Counted from the stretch's first letter, positions 1-9,405 are shown. The stretch is 51,158 nt of DNA from Desulfobacterales bacterium (GCA_028277765.1 JANQFQ010000004.1:1-51158); one strand, 5' to 3'. The notes: generated by a model not told the origin, from the letters alone. Numbers and translations are program-made.

Positions 1-106
1 TTAAGTTAACATATTGTCTCCCTGGCAGGATAGAATATAACTCGTATTTCATACAAAGAATTTGTTTTAAGGAGAATAAAAAATTATTTAATTAAAAACA
101 AAATAA

Positions 107-149
107 AACATCCTATATATCCTGTACATCCTTGTTAATTCATGTTTTC
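107..149 (-). repeat. Dispersed repeat family A, copy 1 (half unit)
   Basis: Reads on the minus strand as AACATGAATTAACAAGGATG followed by TACAGGATATATAGGATG. The same block recurs near 18.3, 27.9 and 42.9 kb. Here only the left half of the palindromic unit is present. It overlaps the end of recB, so the recB stop codon lies inside the repeat. Confidence 0.85.
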
Positions 150-3100
150 ACGAAGATCCTTGATGAGGGAATATGGTGGTCGGTCGTGGAAGATTCCAAA
201 GTCAGGGCCGAATGACGGATCGACTCCCCTTACAAAAATATAATAAACACCGCCGAAATGTTTTTCGTAATTGTATCCGGGTAATCTCACACCCAGGTAT
301 TGGTGTAGGGCAAGGGTGTAAATATAGTACTGAAGCACATAAAGATGATCATCCATGGCTCTTTGAAGCGCATCCTGTCCATAGTCTTCAACCCGGTTCC
401 CAAGATGGTTGGATTTCCAGTCCAGAATATAAAATCGGTTGTTATACTCAAACACCAGGTCGATAAACCCTTTCATGAATCCTTTTGTAGGCGAAAAATC
501 GAGTCTGCCGATCTGTTCTGGTAGGTGCGAGGTAAGGTTTTGTCCGGCATGTTTCTTAAACAAGTTTTTTAATTTTTCAGGACTTATTTTTTTCAGAGGA
601 AAATAGAACTCAAGCTCATTAAGCCTTTTGTCTGAAGTGATGTCTGAAAGGGAAAAAATATTTTCAGCCTCTAACTGGGTTGATAGCACGTTTCTCGCCA
701 TGTCACAGATGGTTTTTCCCCATGAAGCCTCGAAACTGTATTCTTTGAGTTTAGCGATAACCACTTCTTCTATGTGAGTCTTTTTGCCTGAAGTAAAATC
801 CAGGTTCTCAAATACATCATGCATAAATATTCCGGGTCTTGCTCCTTTGGGAAAGGAGAAAATACCTGTCGGAAGCTCATCAAACATTTCCTGGCTTGTA
901 TGGTGTATATGATCAGCTGTATCACGGTCAGCCAGTTCTGCTCCGTGAGGGTGCTGATATACAAGGGATGAAAAACTTGACATGCGCCAGTTGTTTTTAA
1001 TGCTGCCGGAAAACTCCCGGCATATTAGTTTGGAGTTTGTTGCAGGCGCTGGAGAATAGACCTTGCCAATATCTTCTGGAATGGGTGAAACAGAGATATT
1101 CTTTTTGCTTTTATTAATAATCACAGCCAGATCTTTAAGGATATCTTCATCGGTCATGGTTTTGAAGCGCGGCGGCGTAGCTTTTAAAAATGCTTCTCCT
1201 GATTTGCTGTTATGAAAAAGATATGCTGGCGCGGATGTCTCTGCTTGATTGATCTTGCCCCACACAAAATAACATCGGTTCTTCGCGCGTGTCAGGGCGA
1301 CATACAACAGTCTGACATTCTCCGCAAGAAGTTCCTTTTCCGCTGTCAATCGATTTTTGTCGAACCGGTCAGACCCGATATCAACCGTGAGCCTCATTTT
1401 ATCTTTTTCATCATGAAATGATACATGAACTTCCGCCCCCCTTACTTTTGAACTGTCCCACCCGAATGGGCAGAATACAACAGGATATTCAAGGCCCTTA
1501 CTTTTATGAACCGTTACTATTTTAACTGCGTTTTCATCACTTTCAAGCCGTTGCTGGTGTTCCCTGTCTCCAATGTTCGGACTGTCGATCTGATTAGACA
1601 GCCACTTTAACAGACCTTCCATTCCGGTGTTTTTTTCACTGCTCACACGGTGGAGGACTTCCGCGAGGTGTAGTATGTTTGTGCACCGGCGCTCACCATC
1701 ATGAAATAGCATAAGCCGGCGGAGTATCCTTTCCTCTTTCATCAGTTGTTTAAACATCCGGATAAAGCCTTTGCCGTGCCAGAGGTCGTGATATCCGCTA
1801 AACTTTATGAGCCAGTTGTCCCATGAAGTGTTGTCCTTGGTCAGCTGCTCAATACCTTCGCCGGTTACTCCCAGCATGTCGGTAGTGAGTGCGGCTTTTA
1901 CTGTCCTCTCGCTGCCTGGGAAAATAATACCGGAAAGAAGTTTTTCCATTTCACCTGCTTCAAAAGATTTGAAAAGATCGTCTGAGCTGTATATAACGCC
2001 TGGTATGGAATAACTGTAAAGCGCTTCCTGTATCATGCCTGCTTCCCGGTTGGTCCTTACCAGAACGGCGATATGGCCAGCTGTGAGGTGCTGCTCTCCG
2101 ATTTTTGCGTCTCCCTTTTTACCCAGATCAAGAAGGCGCGATATCTCAATGGCGACGGCTTCACGGATTGTTTTCCGAGCATGATCTTTTTTTATTGGTT
2201 TTTTCTCCTGTGATGCAAGATGCCATATTTGGAGATTCGGTTCTGTCCTGCCTTTTTGCGTAAAAAAGTGGTGCTCCTTGTTTTCCGGGGAGGACACCGG
2301 AGTAAACGGAATCTCCCTGTAGACAAAGGCCGGATCCATTTTTTTAAACAAAGTGTTCACCGCCTTTATAAGGCCAGGCTCTGAGCGCCAGTTGTCTTTC
2401 AGGGTATATCTGGAATCAACGTGTTTTGCGGCATCCATATAGGCGAAGATGTCAGCTCCCCTAAATCCGTATATCGCCTGCTTGGGATCTCCGATAAGGA
2501 AAAGAATACTCTGTTTTCCTTTGAACAGACTACTGAAGATAGTGTACTGAACCGGATCTGTATCTTGGAATTCATCGATAAGGGCAGCTGAAAATTTACC
2601 GCGTATATGTTTCGCAAATTTTTTTCCGCCTCTCCCTTGAAGCGCGCTATGCATTTTCAGGAGAAGATCATCAAAGGATTGAATCCGTTTTTTTTGTTTT
2701 CTGGCCAGCAGTTCCGTCCGTGTATATTTAAGCAGTTCTGCGCGGAGCCAGAGGAGGTATTGATTGAGAGCTGATGTCAACTTGTCATGTATTGTTTTCA
2801 TTTCTTCGCATAAATCAAAAAAAGGATGTTCGCGTACCTGGCAGTTTTTTTTCGTTCCCTGCTTTATTCCAAAAGATGTGAATTTTACAAACTTATCGAA
2901 AAGTTCAAGACGGCTTCCGTCTGAACCGGCCAGGTCATCCATTTGCTGGAGCCAGTTGGGGATCGATTTAGGGTTATACATCCCTTTTTTTAATCCTGGG
3001 TCAAAGAAGATTTCTTCTACACTGTTCCTGGCCTTCATCCAGGCGTCGGCTGTTTTTTTAAAAATTTTTGCAAACCGTTTTTCAAGTGAAGAAGTGTCTG

Positions 3101-3716
3101 GCCTTTTTACCTGAGGTATGACTTTAAGATCATGCCGTGCGGCTCTTTTTCCTGAAAACGATAAAAGCTTATCAGGTGTAATATTTTTATTTAAGATATA
3201 TCTAACGATAACAGGGGGGGCGTCATATATATTGTTTCGCCAGAAATCGTACGTGATCTCCCTAAGAATATCTTCCTGTGAGGTTACCAGCTCCGTGTCA
3301 AACAGGTTTCCGCTTTCAAATGCATTCTCCTTGAGCATTCTCATGCAGAAACCGTGGATGGTAAATATTGAAGACTGATCAAATGAACGGACAGCACTTT
3401 TTACCAGTTCCAATGCTTTGGGCTGATCAGGGATGCTGTGTAAAAGAGATGTCAAAAATGGATCACGGCTTGAACCGGAGGCAATCACTTCAACCGCGTT
3501 CCTCAGCTGTTGCCGGATCCTGGTTTTAAGCTCTTCTGTGGCAGCTTCAGTAAACGTAACAACCAATATTTTTTCAACTGGGATCTCTTTTTCTATAATC
3601 AGGCGAAGAAAGAGTCCGGCAATTGTGTATGTCTTGCCTGTGCCAGCGCTTGCCTCTATGAGGTTTCTGCCTTTAAGCGGAGCAGTCAGTATATCAAAGG
3701 TTTTAACATTATCCAT
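135..3716 (-). CDS. recB: Exodeoxyribonuclease V beta subunit (RecB helicase-nuclease)
   Basis: 1193 residues, normal length for RecB, the 3'-5' helicase and nuclease subunit of RecBCD double-strand break repair. The UvrD-type Walker A motif EASAGTGKT is at residues 21-29. IDEFQDTDP (Walker B) and GDPKQAIYGFRGAD follow, then VTVHKSKGLEYPVVF and LLYVALTRAKNR of helicase motifs V-VI. The C-terminal PD-(D/E)XK nuclease has GFIDLVFEY followed by LDWKSN, with Asp1099 and Lys1101 as the metal-site pair. It lies downstream of recC with a 147-bp gap filled by repeat B. The last residues (ENMN) and the stop are encoded by repeat A, so the native C-terminus may have been slightly altered. recD is not within the window; it may lie to the left or elsewhere. 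Confidence 0.96.
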   Translation of the reverse strand: MDNVKTFDILTAPLKGRNLIEASAGTGKTYTIAGLFLRLIIEKEIPVEKILVVTFTEAATEELKTRIRQQLRNAVEVIASGSSRDPFLTSLLHSIPDQPKALELVKSAVRSFDQSSIFTIHGFCMRMLKENAFESGNLFDTELVTSQEDILREITYDFWRNNIYDAPPVIVRYILNKNITPDKLLSFSGKRAARHDLKVIPQVKRPDTSSLEKRFAKIFKKTADAWMKARNSVEEIFFDPGLKKGMYNPKSIPNWLQQMDDLAGSDGSRLELFDKFVKFTSFGIKQGTKKNCQVREHPFFDLCEEMKTIHDKLTSALNQYLLWLRAELLKYTRTELLARKQKKRIQSFDDLLLKMHSALQGRGGKKFAKHIRGKFSAALIDEFQDTDPVQYTIFSSLFKGKQSILFLIGDPKQAIYGFRGADIFAYMDAAKHVDSRYTLKDNWRSEPGLIKAVNTLFKKMDPAFVYREIPFTPVSSPENKEHHFFTQKGRTEPNLQIWHLASQEKKPIKKDHARKTIREAVAIEISRLLDLGKKGDAKIGEQHLTAGHIAVLVRTNREAGMIQEALYSYSIPGVIYSSDDLFKSFEAGEMEKLLSGIIFPGSERTVKAALTTDMLGVTGEGIEQLTKDNTSWDNWLIKFSGYHDLWHGKGFIRMFKQLMKEERILRRLMLFHDGERRCTNILHLAEVLHRVSSEKNTGMEGLLKWLSNQIDSPNIGDREHQQRLESDENAVKIVTVHKSKGLEYPVVFCPFGWDSSKVRGAEVHVSFHDEKDKMRLTVDIGSDRFDKNRLTAEKELLAENVRLLYVALTRAKNRCYFVWGKINQAETSAPAYLFHNSKSGEAFLKATPPRFKTMTDEDILKDLAVIINKSKKNISVSPIPEDIGKVYSPAPATNSKLICREFSGSIKNNWRMSSFSSLVYQHPHGAELADRDTADHIHHTSQEMFDELPTGIFSFPKGARPGIFMHDVFENLDFTSGKKTHIEEVVIAKLKEYSFEASWGKTICDMARNVLSTQLEAENIFSLSDITSDKRLNELEFYFPLKKISPEKLKNLFKKHAGQNLTSHLPEQIGRLDFSPTKGFMKGFIDLVFEYNNRFYILDWKSNHLGNRVEDYGQDALQRAMDDHLYVLQYYIYTLALHQYLGVRLPGYNYEKHFGGVYYIFVRGVDPSFGPDFGIFHDRPPYSLIKDLRENMN

Positions 3717-3738
3717 AAAATTGGTTCATACTTTTTTT

Positions 3739-3857
3739 TCACCAAGTCGCGGAGGATTGGTTTCATTTGTTTTATTGGTTGAATTGGTTAAAACAAAAAA
3801 ATATGTCCTCTGCTTGTGGATCGTAGCTTTAGCGAAGTTCCATGGTTCTGTGGTGAA
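3739..3857 (-). repeat. Dispersed repeat family B, copy 1 (recC-recB gap)
   Basis: About 119 bp filling most of the recC-recB gap. Read on the minus strand it matches 12955-13061 almost base for base: ACCACAGARCCATGGAACTT, then CTACGATCCACAAGCAGAGG, then ACCAATTCAACCAAT, ending in CCAATCCTCCGCG. This copy has about 10 extra bases in the ACCAAT-rich part. The two copies are inverted relative to each other. Confidence 0.88.
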
Positions 3858-3863
3858 TATGTT

Positions 3864-6800
3864 TTAGTTTTTTATTTCCTTCCCGGCCGCTAACATCGGG
3901 TCGTAAATCTCTATTGCTGTCTCAGCAAATTCACTATCGAATGGATCTGTATCGCCGTAGCAAAGCTGGAAGTAAGGATCTTCGCGTTCACCGCGCTTGT
4001 AATCCGAGCCGGTCCATGTGCTGCTACAGCGCCGAATGGCATCTTCATGTTGTTTGTTCTCTTCTGTTAATAGCCGCGCGTACTCAAGGGAGGTTTTAGG
4101 AAAAAAACAGATGTTCCTTGAAAGCCCTTCCCAATAGTGTATAAGGAGCTGATCAAGGATTTCCCTGCTGTTTTCCACAGGGAGAAATTCCCAGGCCGTC
4201 CATCCATGTCCGCCGGCCCCAAGTCCGGCGAGCATACTGGTTTTAGGATATCCTTCATCGCTGGAGGTATTCAGCGCAAGGTGTGATATCCACAGCCGTA
4301 GCATGTCTTTTGGTTTTACGGCGGACATGCGGTATTGAAACATTCTTTTTGGATAGATTGAACCTATTTTGCCCTTGAGCCTGAAATCGGAAATCTCAAG
4401 ATTTACATCAAGTGGCGTCAGAGGTTCGTCCTGAATGTACTGACTAATTTTTTCCACGAATGTTTTTGTATTCTCCGCCAGGGTCTTGTACACGCTTTCA
4501 CCCACAGCCCCATGGGGAAGCTGTCCTGAAGATTTAATCAGGGGAAAACAATCTTCTGGTTTACCCCCGGACAGCATTTCTTTTATTAGCTTTTGCTCGA
4601 GTTGATATTTATCCAGACCTTGAACAATAAAATTTTCCGCGTCTTCTACGGCAGGGTAATTCCTGTCAAGAAAAATACCAAGTCGCCGATTAAGGAGGTA
4701 TTGGGCGGGATTAATAAAAAAACGGAAGAGTTCAGCGATATCGATTGTTTTCCATTCTTCTTCCGGGTCTGGTAGTCGGCTGGTTATAAACGGTTTGGGA
4801 TATTTCCTGCTTTTAAACATGCAGGAAGCAGCTTCAAAGTTTTCCTGAGAATAACTTAAAAGTCTTTCATCTGTATTTTCCTTCCCGTGCAAATAATAAG
4901 AAGGGCTGAAGGCCTGAAGATGATGGTGGGTCAAAAGTGTATCCAAAATACAGCCCTCTGGTGTTTTAAAACCGGTTTCAATGTAATCGATTAATTCGCT
5001 AACCAAAACTGAGGGGGGTATGACGCTGTTGTCTATTATACTCTGGCCGGTATAACTGATATACAGTTTTTCCCTGGCGGAGAGTATGGATTCAAGGAAC
5101 AGGTAGCGGTCATCATCCCTGCGTGAACGGTCGCCGGGACGCAAATTTTTTGCAATAAAATCAAAACCAGGTTGAATGTCCTGTCTTGGATAAAGGCCGT
5201 TATTCATACCGACCAGACAGACCACTTTAAAAGGGACAACCCGCATGGGGAGCATGGCGCAGAAGGTAACGCCCCTGGTAAAAAAACCAAACCCAAAAAC
5301 ATCTTTTTTAAAGCATTTTCCAAGATGATGTCTGATTACGCTGAAATCGAGTTTGTTATCAAAACCGGCGGTGTTTTGATCCTGCATATCTGCCAGCTGG
5401 TCAAGCTCTTGCCTGATGGCCTGTATCTCCCTTTCGGCATCTTCTTCAGCTTCAAAAAAGATGTCGAGTACCTGGCCGAGGATGTCAAACCACTTTATCA
5501 GGGTTTGAGGGTGGGAAAGGGATTGTGTGAAGTTAAAAACTTTATCGGAGAAATTCAGGAATTTCCCCAGAATTTCAGCATCCTGTCCCTCAATATTGTC
5601 ATACGGGAGGATGCTGGAAAACATATGTCTGTCCTGTCCTGCCATGGCATAGCCGAGGAGGAGCCTGTCCAGGCCTGAACGCCAGGTGTTGTCATGAAAA
5701 CCGGGCAGGGACATGCGGCTTTTTGATTGGCTGTCGATTCCCCATTTTATATTGGTTTCAACTGTCCAGTTCATGATGAGGTTCATATCATCAGCGGACA
5801 GCCCGAACTTGCGGCGCACAGCCTGGGAGTCAAAAAGTGCCAGCACGTCTGATGCCCTGAAACGGCTGCCGGCAAGATCTAATATGGCAAGAAACGTCTC
5901 AATGACGTGGCTCCCGGATTTCGCGCTCTGGTCTGCAATGCTGAAGGGTATTGCAGCGGGATATTCTGCGGTGGCGAATACCGCCTGCACATAGGGCGCG
6001 TATGTGTCAATATCAGGTATCATCACGACGATTTCTTCAGGCTTGAGTTCCGGATCCTTTTCAAACATGAAGAGGAGGTTGTCATAAAGAATCTCAATCT
6101 CTCTCATGGGACTGTGACAGGAATGAATCTGGATTGAATTATCATCCGGCAGGACTGTTTCTCCAGTTTCCCGGTCATGTAAATTTAATATGTCCGACTG
6201 CAGGCTGGTAAGAATGGACTCTTCGCCAGGTTGTTCAAAAAGCGATATGTCGTTGTAATTGTATTCGGTTATCAAATCGAAAAAATTTCGGCCGAGTTTC
6301 CCCATTGAAGCGAGGAGGCTGTTGCCTTGTTCAAGATAAAGATCTTTCCTGGAAAATCCTGTGGCGTTTTCCCGGATCTGAGTCTTCTTGATTTCCGGCT
6401 CTGTCTTGATGTCGCCCCAGAATTCCTTGCAGGGATTCATGAAAAACAGGTTCACTTCCGTCAATTCGGACAATAAGGAGAAAAGATCCATATGAAACCT
6501 TGGAAGGGCAGATATGCCGAAGACAGATATCCGCTCAGGAAGAATTGTCCTGTCAAAAGAGGGACCAGTAGTTTTTTCATAAAACGCCCTTAAAAGCCCG
6601 GCTCTATGCATGTTTTCATATCCCCGGATCAGCTCTCGCCAGAGATCAGCCTGCCAGTGGTCCTCTTTTCCTTTTTCCCATTTAAAAATCATTTCAGGCC
6701 TGAAAAGAACATACCGGTCAAACACATGGGCAATCTGTTCTGAAAGCTGGTAGTTCCTCAGATCCTGGTCATCCTCGTCAAGATAATTCTCGATCATGTC

Positions 6801-7124
6801 AAAGCCGGGTTTTTTTATGCATAAAGGGAGAAGCTTCATGATTCTCCATTTTAATACTTCTATGTCATATGGGGACTTCTCAGGAGTCCCAGGAACTGCT
6901 TTGTGAAACACGTGATCAATAAAACTGTTTGGGTAAAAAAACCTGACATTGGCGGATACACCGTGCATGCGGGCAAGTTCCATGGATATCCAGCGCTGCA
7001 TACTACTGCTCTGGGTAAGTATGGTCTCACTATCAAACGGGGATTTAAGGGGACGGGATAGTGCCCGCGCAAGTTCCTGGGAAAGTCTTTCAAGCTGGTT
7101 GTTGGTATAGATGTTTAGGGACAT
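3864..7124 (-). CDS. recC: Exodeoxyribonuclease V gamma subunit (RecC)
   Basis: 1086 residues, close to the usual RecC length. RecC is the scaffold and Chi-recognition subunit of RecBCD. The N-terminus carries family signatures: IYTNNQLERLSQELA, then ILTQSSSMQRWISMELA, then ANVRFFYPNSFI. The inactive helicase-like core includes VVMIPDIDTYAPYVQAVF and VCLVGMNNGLYPRQD. The C-terminus contains the inactivated nuclease-like fold. It is first in the recC-recB order. Upstream is a 315-bp repeat-rich gap, so its promoter may lie in repeat DNA. Confidence 0.95.
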   Translation of the reverse strand: MSLNIYTNNQLERLSQELARALSRPLKSPFDSETILTQSSSMQRWISMELARMHGVSANVRFFYPNSFIDHVFHKAVPGTPEKSPYDIEVLKWRIMKLLPLCIKKPGFDMIENYLDEDDQDLRNYQLSEQIAHVFDRYVLFRPEMIFKWEKGKEDHWQADLWRELIRGYENMHRAGLLRAFYEKTTGPSFDRTILPERISVFGISALPRFHMDLFSLLSELTEVNLFFMNPCKEFWGDIKTEPEIKKTQIRENATGFSRKDLYLEQGNSLLASMGKLGRNFFDLITEYNYNDISLFEQPGEESILTSLQSDILNLHDRETGETVLPDDNSIQIHSCHSPMREIEILYDNLLFMFEKDPELKPEEIVVMIPDIDTYAPYVQAVFATAEYPAAIPFSIADQSAKSGSHVIETFLAILDLAGSRFRASDVLALFDSQAVRRKFGLSADDMNLIMNWTVETNIKWGIDSQSKSRMSLPGFHDNTWRSGLDRLLLGYAMAGQDRHMFSSILPYDNIEGQDAEILGKFLNFSDKVFNFTQSLSHPQTLIKWFDILGQVLDIFFEAEEDAEREIQAIRQELDQLADMQDQNTAGFDNKLDFSVIRHHLGKCFKKDVFGFGFFTRGVTFCAMLPMRVVPFKVVCLVGMNNGLYPRQDIQPGFDFIAKNLRPGDRSRRDDDRYLFLESILSAREKLYISYTGQSIIDNSVIPPSVLVSELIDYIETGFKTPEGCILDTLLTHHHLQAFSPSYYLHGKENTDERLLSYSQENFEAASCMFKSRKYPKPFITSRLPDPEEEWKTIDIAELFRFFINPAQYLLNRRLGIFLDRNYPAVEDAENFIVQGLDKYQLEQKLIKEMLSGGKPEDCFPLIKSSGQLPHGAVGESVYKTLAENTKTFVEKISQYIQDEPLTPLDVNLEISDFRLKGKIGSIYPKRMFQYRMSAVKPKDMLRLWISHLALNTSSDEGYPKTSMLAGLGAGGHGWTAWEFLPVENSREILDQLLIHYWEGLSRNICFFPKTSLEYARLLTEENKQHEDAIRRCSSTWTGSDYKRGEREDPYFQLCYGDTDPFDSEFAETAIEIYDPMLAAGKEIKN

Positions 7125-7439
7125 TTTTATAAGTGTCTAAAGTTATAAGTGCCTAAAGTGAGATAAATTGCCTAAAATGCCTAAAGTTGTGGTATCGCTT
7201 CGCTCTGTCATTTTAAAAAAAACGTGGTCGTGGTCGTGATCGAAAATGGTGGGCACAGCCCACCCTACATTGTACTTAAGTACCTTGTGGAATGCCACAC
7301 TAGAAGTGCTATCGTTATGGGGAAGGGTTGTCAAGGTAAAGAAGGGGAGGCTTTTATTTGAAAGCACTGAGCCACTGACACTAATTTGATGACATTGAAA
7401 AGTGCCTAAAGTGAACTGAAGTTTTCTGCTCAGACGTCG
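7125..7439. repeat. Repeat-rich intergenic gap with family C copy 1
   Basis: This 315-bp gap has no convincing gene. It holds several copies of the 12-mer AGTGCCTAAAGT or close variants (around 7132-7190 and 7400). Positions 7177-7283 then match 35500-35600 in the same orientation: TATCGCTTCGCTCTGTCATT, then TGGTCGTGATCGAAAATGG, then a perfect hairpin GGTGGGC-ACA-GCCCACC at 7248-7264, then TGTACTTAAGT. Open reading frames here are repeat-derived. Confidence 0.8.
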
Positions 7440-7604
7440 TCAGTCAAGATGAAGGTCATCAATAACCTGATATCGTTCAAAACCATCACAGAAAAGAACC
7501 TCTGGCACGTCAAATCCAAAAGGGGCCGGCTCAAATTCAGGATGGTTGCAGGTAGTGAGGTCTTCGTCTTCTTCAAAGAAATTGCACTCTTTGCATTTAA
7601 CCAT
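7440..7604 (-). CDS. Small cysteine-rich protein, 54 aa, function unknown
   Basis: 54 codons starting with ATG at 7604. The protein begins MVKCKECNFFEEDEDLTTC and ends in a Phe/Asp-rich tail, VLFCDGFERYQVIDDLHLD. The N-terminal CxxC, a Cys-Asn-His element at 19-21 and a Cys at 39 resemble a one-domain metal-binding ribbon. It starts 36 bp after the stop of the helix-turn-helix gene on the same strand, so the two probably form an operon. The real frame differs from a longer overlapping frame on the same strand, whose translation lacks any pattern. No family recognised. Confidence 0.6.
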   Translation of the reverse strand: MVKCKECNFFEEDEDLTTCNHPEFEPAPFGFDVPEVLFCDGFERYQVIDDLHLD

Positions 7605-7640
7605 GGTCTTTTCTCCATTTAATTTGGACGGGTTTTTGAT

Positions 7641-7838
7641 TTATTCTTCTGTTTTTTTGGGCGGAGGATTAATGAGCCTTTCAATCTCAGAAGCTGGAAT
7701 AAGCCATTTCTTCCCCATTTTTGTGCCTCGAAGCTCCCCTGATTTCAGCCACCGCCTTACAGAAGATTGGGGTACTCCAAGTTCTTTGCAAAATTCCATA
7801 ACTGTATATATCTTTTTTTCCCTCGCAACTTCTGTCAT
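7641..7838 (-). CDS. Excisionase/MerR-like helix-turn-helix DNA-binding protein
   Basis: 65 residues, almost all of it one winged helix-turn-helix of the excisionase (HTH_17) type. YTVMEFCKELGVPQSSVRRW is the helix-turn-helix, followed by LKSGELRGTKMGKKWLIPAS, the typical wing. Ribosome binding site AAAGGAG lies just upstream. Such proteins act as excisionases or small repressors. No integrase is nearby, so a role as local regulator of the 54-aa partner downstream is as likely. A possible promoter (TTGACT, 19-bp spacer, TATACA on the minus strand, 7869-7899) lies upstream. Confidence 0.75.
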   Translation of the reverse strand: MTEVAREKKIYTVMEFCKELGVPQSSVRRWLKSGELRGTKMGKKWLIPASEIERLINPPPKKTEE

Positions 7839-8126
7839 TAATTCTGTAATGCTCCTTTAACTTTTGAGTGTATACTGCCATATCAAGCGGAAAAGTCAAT
7901 AATTATTTATAATAAGCGTAAAAAACTCTAAATTACTTTAACAAATGATAAAGAATAAAATAAGCGAAATGAGCGGAAAAAAAGATAATGAGCGGAGAGG
8001 GATTGGTTTGGCCCTACAATTAGAGGTTAAGGGAAAAAAAACTTGCAATTATCATCATCCTGCTTAAAAATATACTTATGTAAGAATTTGCATGAATTGA
8101 ATTTTGTTATAAGAGAGGTTTTTGTT

Positions 8127-8354
8127 ATGCCCATATATGAGTTTGAATGTGGAAAATGCAACCACAGATTTGAAACATTGGTGCTGTCATCTGGGGATAC
8201 CCCTTCAGCATGTCCTGAATGTAAAAGTAAAAAGATTGGCAAATTGATATCTGCTGGCAGCTTCAGACCCAATGGAATCCCGACAGGTTCAGGCGGTTTT
8301 GACGCCCCGGCTTGTGCTCAGAAAGGCTGCCCATCTGCTGGTTCAGGCGGCTGA
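8127..8354 (+). CDS. FmdB-family zinc-ribbon protein
   Basis: 75 residues beginning MPIYEFECGKCNHRFETL, the hallmark of the FmdB/CxxC_CXXC_SSSS family. Two CxxC knuckles (Cys8/Cys11, and Cys in ACPECKSKKIGKL) form one zinc ribbon. A low-complexity Gly/Ser tail with two more Cys follows. ATG at 8127 with AGAGAGG upstream is the right start; an in-frame extension upstream is not protein-like. The family was named after a putative regulator of formamidase genes, but its cellular role is not established. Confidence 0.88.
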   Translation: MPIYEFECGKCNHRFETLVLSSGDTPSACPECKSKKIGKLISAGSFRPNGIPTGSGGFDAPACAQKGCPSAGSGG

Positions 8355-8703
8355 GGCGTGTAACATGCTCTCCGGTCTGGGGAGTAGTATCCTGAACAGT
8401 ATTTGATTTTACAGGCAGTGTAAGGTCTCGTGTGGTTATATTTTATTCCTAAATTTTAAATCCGAAGCACGAAACCCAAAATCCGAAACAAATCTAAAAT
8501 CCAAATTTTTAAATGATCCCCAACGACGGGACAGGCAAAATCATAAATGCTTAAATTTTCGAATTAAATTGCCTTTTGTTTTGGAATTTGAATTTTGGTC
8601 ATTTGGATTTGTTTCGGATTTCGGATTTATGATAGTTGATATTGGGGCAACGTTTTAATTCAAACCGAGACTAATTGAAAGATCAGATGCTGGTTATTAA
8701 ATC
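8355..8703. repeat. Imperfect inverted repeat, family D (AAATCCGAA type)
   Basis: The 349-bp gap between fmdB and ihfA contains an element at about 8450-8634. The left arm carries CCAAAATCCGAAACAAATC and AAAATCCAAATTTTT. The right arm carries their complement, TTTGGATTTGTTTCGGATTT followed by CGGATTTATGAT. The arms are separated by about 80 bp. Both flanking genes converge here, so it may also act as a bidirectional end signal. No coding potential seen. Confidence 0.75.
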
Positions 8704-8997
8704 TTATCCATCGGTATGTTCGTTTATCTTGTCTCTAAGTTGTCCCGAGCATTTAAATGTCACTACTCTTCTTCTGGTCAGCATCATTTCATGCCCTGTG
8801 GCGGGGTTTCTGCCTCGTCTTTCATTTTTCGTCTTTACACAGAACTTGCCAAAACCGCTTATCATTACATCATTACCGTTTTCCATAGTTTTCTTCATGA
8901 TCTCCAATAGTTTTTCAACTATATCGGCAGACTTGCTTTTTGACAGTTTCTGCTGGACCCTGATTTTCTCAACAATCTGATTTTTGGTAAGGGTCAT
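8704..8997 (-). CDS. ihfA: Integration host factor alpha-type DNA-bending protein
   Basis: 97 residues, typical for the HU/IHF family, which bends DNA as a dimer in the nucleoid. It starts MTLTKNQIVEKI and has the ISGFGKFCVK beta-arm entry and GRNPATGHEMMLTRRRVVTF, whose RNPATG turn inserts into the minor groove. The extended arm and the VVTFKCS ending match IHF alpha better than HU. Ribosome binding site GGGGAG is about 10 bp upstream. IHF would assist recombination, replication initiation and sigma-54 promoters. Confidence 0.9.
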   Translation of the reverse strand: MTLTKNQIVEKIRVQQKLSKSKSADIVEKLLEIMKKTMENGNDVMISGFGKFCVKTKNERRGRNPATGHEMMLTRRRVVTFKCSGQLRDKINEHTDG

Positions 8998-9060
8998 ATC
9001 TTAATTTCTCCCCATTTTAAAATAAGATTAGATTAAGTGACGTAACATATGCATAAAATA

Positions 9061-9087
9061 TTTATACTCTCATAAATAGCTTGTCAA
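9061..9087 (-). promoter_or_regulatory. Putative sigma-70 promoter for ihfA
   Basis: On the minus strand, a perfect -35 box TTGACA (9082-9087) is followed 15 bp later by TATAAA (9061-9066). The 15-bp spacer is short, so the exact -10 is uncertain. It lies about 65 bp upstream of the ihfA start, downstream of the tRNA gene on the same strand. Confidence 0.45.
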
Positions 9088-9175
9088 GATGATAAAAGCA
9101 TTTAATTTATAGAAGTTAGATATATCCTTTTTGCTTGATAATAATACGTATAGAGATTATATTTAAATATTAAAT

Positions 9176-9196
9176 AAAAAAACCCATTTACAGGGG
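9176..9196 (-). terminator. Weak terminator after tRNA-Arg
   Basis: On the minus strand, CCCC-TGTAAAT-GGG is followed by a run of seven T. The stem is only about 3-4 bp. Its position, directly after the tRNA 3' end, suggests it terminates the tRNA transcript. Confidence 0.35.
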
Positions 9197-9202
9197 AGAA
9201 AG

Positions 9203-9279
<77 letters not shown>

Positions 9280-9380
9280 ATTTAACTTTTTTAAGAAGTT
9301 TTTGGTAACATACGCTTATGGTTTTTGTCCACAAAAAAAACATCAAAAACTTAGATATATGTATATTTTATTTTTTTAAT

Positions 9381-9404
9381 GCCGGCGCCAGTTTCATAAC
9401 CGGC
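9381..9404 (+). promoter_or_regulatory. Possible 5'-leader hairpin at the rpoH-like start
   Basis: GCCGG (9381-9385) can pair with CCGGC (9400-9404), which ends one base before the ATG. There is no visible Shine-Dalgarno sequence. A GC hairpin touching the start codon of a heat-shock sigma gene could affect translation, but the stem is short and this remains inference. Confidence 0.3.
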
Positions 9405-9405
9405 C

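Noticed and set aside
1-52. Start of a minus-strand gene (MKYELYSILPGRQYVNL), possibly recD
   Set aside because: Only 17 codons are visible, there is no ribosome binding site, and it does not resemble the start of RecD as I know it.
7143-7367. 74-codon minus-strand frame upstream of recC
   Set aside because: It consists of repeat family C and the AGTGCCTAAAGT 12-mers; the translation reflects the repeat, not a protein.
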